From Methylolobus aquaticus (GTDB lineage: Bacteria > Pseudomonadota > Gammaproteobacteria > Methylococcales > Methylococcaceae), in assembly GCA_004168015.1 (NCBI GenBank), contig SEYW01000008.1:1-64000 (forward strand): DNA of 64,000 nt. Reading direction: 5' to 3'. The notes beneath the pieces were generated by a model. It saw nothing but the letters and a program-made list of their open reading frames with translations. It had not been told where the DNA came from and did no database searches. The translations under genes and the position numbers were made by a program. This document shows positions 61,524 through 64,000 of this stretch, piece by piece (within the stretch, counting starts at the first letter, position 1; each line of letters begins with the position of its first letter).

Positions 61524-63845
61524 TCAGCGCTCAGTCATGCAATGCGGTGTCGGGGGCACGAGTCCCCGTGCCTCGAGAAACGCGTCGATGATCCGCCAGG
61601 CGCCACCGATGTTCTCCATGAGTATCCCATGGCGGGCCGCGGGCACGAAGGCAGCCTGTTTATCCGAACTCCCGAGCCAGTCCAGCAGCGGCTCCACACT
61701 GTCGGGCAACACGATCGGATCGGCATCACCGTGGAGCAGCAACACCGGCTGCGAGATCGAGCCCGCGCCGCGCTCCAACTGGGCTATCAGCCGCCTCAGT
61801 TCGGCCAGGGCACGGATCGGGACACGACGATAATTGATGTGGGGATGCTCCGAGGGATTGACCACAAATGGCTTCAGCCCGCCCGAACCCGAGCCCCAGC
61901 TGAGCAGTTCGTTGCCGGCTGCCACCAGCGGCACGAGCATCAGCACCGGGTTTCTGAACTTGACCGGTACCGCCACGGCGACCGCGGCACTGATCGTCTG
62001 CGGATACTGCGCGGCGAGCAGCAGGCCAAGCGCACCGCCAGTCGAGAACCCGACCACGACAATACGGCTGCAGAAGGCGTTCAAAATCCGCAGATTGCGC
62101 TCGACCGAGGCATACCAGTCCTGCCAGGAGCGCTGCTGGAGGTCCCGCGGCGAGGTCCCATGTCCCTTCAGGCGAGCGCCCAGCACCGTGTAGCCGCGCC
62201 CCAGCAAGTAGTCACCATAAGGGACGAGTTCCGCGGGACTGGCCAGCAGCCCGTGAATCAGCAGGACACCCAGGTCGCCGGGCCGCTCCGGAAAGCGGAG
62301 AAACGGGGTGGCATCAGCGGTGGCAGTCTCCTCGGCCTCCACCGCGGCATCGCGGGGCTGCGGGCGATGGTCCCGGCTCCATTGCAGCGCACGGCATTCG
62401 TCATCGAAACACCACCGTGCAAGCGCCTGATCCGACAGCCGATCACACTGCTCCCGGATCTCCGCCAGCATGGCACCGACTTCCGGCAACGGCGCCACTT
62501 CGTTGGCGTACACGGCGATCAGATTCTCCATTCGGATCGCGTCGCGATCCTGCTCGGCGGCGACCTTGGGCAAGAACCGCAGGGTCTCGCCCTCCATGGC
62601 CAGCAGTCCCGCTGTCGTGGCCATGGCAAGGAAACCTTCGAAACGATCCCCCCGGCCTTGCAGCAGCCCTTCGTAGTCTTCCGGATTCAGCAGGCTGCGA
62701 TGCAGATTGATGTGGGGGCAGGCCTGCAGGTTCTTGATTGCGACATACAGGGTCTTCAGGAAACAGCCCCGCTCGACTGACGTCTGTCCGGAGCGGACCG
62801 CCTGCATGATCAGTGCCGACGCCAGGTGACTCAGATTGATCGTCGTGGAGCGGTAGATGTCTGCCATGTATCGGTCGCGGATGACAGCCGCATACTCCTT
62901 GAAGCGGCGCGTCACCAGGCGCGCAACCAGCCCCCTCGGCGCATCGAACCCGTCGAACACTTCGTCGAGGCTGACGGGTGCCGGGCGCGGCATGTCGGCC
63001 AGCCATGCCGGTTGGCGGAAAGCGGCGTCATCGACGATGATCGGCGGCGCGAGACACAAGTCCATGTCGGTGTCCCGCAGCAGGATGTTGCCCTCGATCG
63101 TCAGCTCCTCGACCTGCCGCAGACTCAGACCCTGCGAGAACAACTCGACCAACTGCCGCAGCCAGTTGTCGGACGAGCGGATCGGATAAAACGTGATGCT
63201 CCCGGGCACGATCGAGGTCGGCTTCATCGCGACCGCCAGCAAGGATCCGATGCCGTCGAGCTTCAGGTCTTCGCTCCACCGGGCCAGCAATTCATGCTGC
63301 CGCCGCACATAGGCACTGCGGATCGCCGCCTTGAACGCCTCGATACCCTGGGCCAGAACGGCCGGCCCGGTGTGCTGCTTCCGGTAGCGTCCGGTCGACT
63401 GCGAATAGATGCGGTAGTGGCCATGACTATCGACGACCCGGCGGTCCTTGACCATGCCGCCCTCCGGAAAGATCACGACCTTGCAGCCCCTCAACACTTG
63501 CGTGGCGAGCAGCGGAAACAGGCGCGGATGATCGGTAGGCACGACGCCGACCCGGCTCAGGTAACGGCACAGCAGATCATCGTCCCGGAAGAATTGCGGA
63601 GCGGCGACGGCGCAACTCAATGCGCCGGTGGCCTCGTAAATCAGATACTGGGGAATGAATGTTTCGAAGCGCGAGAAGTGGTTGAAAACAAAAATGTCGC
63701 CTGGCCCAAGCCGGTCTTCGCCACGCAGTTGGATGTCGACACGCAGGAATTTTCGGATGACACGAAAAACCCGCGCCGACCAGTCATAGAGGCCGGTGTC
63801 GATCGCGTAGTCTTCGGGCGAAGCGTATGCCGGACGGGATACCAT
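61524..63845 (-). CDS. Acyltransferase fused to alpha/beta hydrolase
   Basis: A 773-residue fusion. The N-terminal ~480 residues hold a PlsC-like glycerolipid acyltransferase: FNHFSRFETFIPQYL, where the usual H-x4-D reads H-x4-E, and KVVIFPEGGMVKDRR. The last ~240 residues are an esterase/lipase: LLIHGLLASPAELVPYG, nucleophile elbow VVGFSTGGALGLLLA, acid LLHGDADPIVLP, and histidine ARHGILMEN. The first part would acylate glycerol-phosphate-type lipids, the second cleave ester bonds. With GlpD-like and beta-oxidation genes nearby, a role in storing or releasing fatty acids is possible. No membrane helix is clear. Confidence 0.82.
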   Translation of the reverse strand: MVSRPAYASPEDYAIDTGLYDWSARVFRVIRKFLRVDIQLRGEDRLGPGDIFVFNHFSRFETFIPQYLIYEATGALSCAVAAPQFFRDDDLLCRYLSRVGVVPTDHPRLFPLLATQVLRGCKVVIFPEGGMVKDRRVVDSHGHYRIYSQSTGRYRKQHTGPAVLAQGIEAFKAAIRSAYVRRQHELLARWSEDLKLDGIGSLLAVAMKPTSIVPGSITFYPIRSSDNWLRQLVELFSQGLSLRQVEELTIEGNILLRDTDMDLCLAPPIIVDDAAFRQPAWLADMPRPAPVSLDEVFDGFDAPRGLVARLVTRRFKEYAAVIRDRYMADIYRSTTINLSHLASALIMQAVRSGQTSVERGCFLKTLYVAIKNLQACPHINLHRSLLNPEDYEGLLQGRGDRFEGFLAMATTAGLLAMEGETLRFLPKVAAEQDRDAIRMENLIAVYANEVAPLPEVGAMLAEIREQCDRLSDQALARWCFDDECRALQWSRDHRPQPRDAAVEAEETATADATPFLRFPERPGDLGVLLIHGLLASPAELVPYGDYLLGRGYTVLGARLKGHGTSPRDLQQRSWQDWYASVERNLRILNAFCSRIVVVGFSTGGALGLLLAAQYPQTISAAVAVAVPVKFRNPVLMLVPLVAAGNELLSWGSGSGGLKPFVVNPSEHPHINYRRVPIRALAELRRLIAQLERGAGSISQPVLLLHGDADPIVLPDSVEPLLDWLGSSDKQAAFVPAARHGILMENIGGAWRIIDAFLEARGLVPPTPHCMTER

Positions 63846-64000
63846 CGCAGACCCTCGTAGCGTGGGGCACGCGCGAAACGGTTACGCACGTTAGACTGCA
63901 AAACGCGCTTCGCGTTTAGCGCTCCCGCCGGCGCTCGACGGCGGTTACGCGCCGTGCCGGCACTCTTCTGCCCCGGTGCACAGGCTCTATGCAGCGCACA
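63846..64000. other. Upstream region at right edge
   Basis: About 155 bases that should hold the promoter of the acyltransferase gene. No gene, repeat or RNA recognised. Confidence 0.4.

Overview
The window reads as chromosomal DNA of a GC-rich gammaproteobacterium. Gene content (CysDN, NirBD, NasST, FadE, NarK, NodT-type efflux) and the dispersed 'TTAATTCGAGCCTGGCCCC' and 'GGGTCAGTTCTTTACTTG' repeats resemble those of Chromatiales-type purple or sulfur bacteria, but the taxonomic placement is inference. No rRNA, tRNA or CRISPR array was recognised.

Layout. 0.4-6.4 kb, minus strand: cysD-cysN (activated sulfate), a GSA-type aminotransferase and two PAPS sulfotransferases, suggesting sulfation of a cell-surface or small-molecule product. 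7.2-8.5 kb: an SH3b protein and a MarR regulator. 8.6-13.5 kb: an overlapping operon of a membrane-anchored trehalose-6-phosphate synthase, its phosphatase and a GH15 glucosidase. 13.7-17.5 kb: a redox island with a flavin-oxidase/truncated-globin fusion, an FHA/ferredoxin-reductase/ferredoxin fusion, a rubredoxin, a Cys-rich mini-protein and a small membrane protein. 17.5-24.7 kb: a lower-GC accessory zone with dispersed repeats, a degraded IS66 transposase, transposase and SDR fragments, two orphan secreted proteins, a Tat-exported HAD protein with its 3' end duplicated, and a higBA toxin-antitoxin pair. 24.9-30.1 kb: a LysR regulator divergent from a tripartite MFS drug-efflux operon. 30.3-32.2 kb: a saccharopine-dehydrogenase-like protein and an internally deleted Uma2 gene.

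32.3-45.2 kb holds the most striking system, nitrate assimilation. A minus-strand operon narK, PP2C/Ser-Thr kinase, nirB, nirD, nasA, nasS, nasT diverges from an outer-membrane porin gene. Both promoters look sigma-54 dependent. Both transcripts begin with the same RNA device: two stem-loops with A1/G4 hexaloops (the ANTAR target), the second overlapping the 5' arm of an intrinsic terminator. NasT, encoded at the distal end of the operon, should therefore antiterminate both its own operon and the porin, which makes the porin a candidate nitrate/nitrite outer-membrane channel.

45.4-52.0 kb: a DUF5658-like membrane protein, a hybrid histidine kinase, a DUF72 protein, a NiCoT nickel/cobalt permease and a TPR protein. 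52.2-63.8 kb: a lipid-use block with a GlpD-like oxidoreductase divergent from an overlapping beta-oxidation operon (FadE-like, thiolase, FadJ-like, acyl-CoA ligase) and a convergent acyltransferase/alpha-beta hydrolase fusion.
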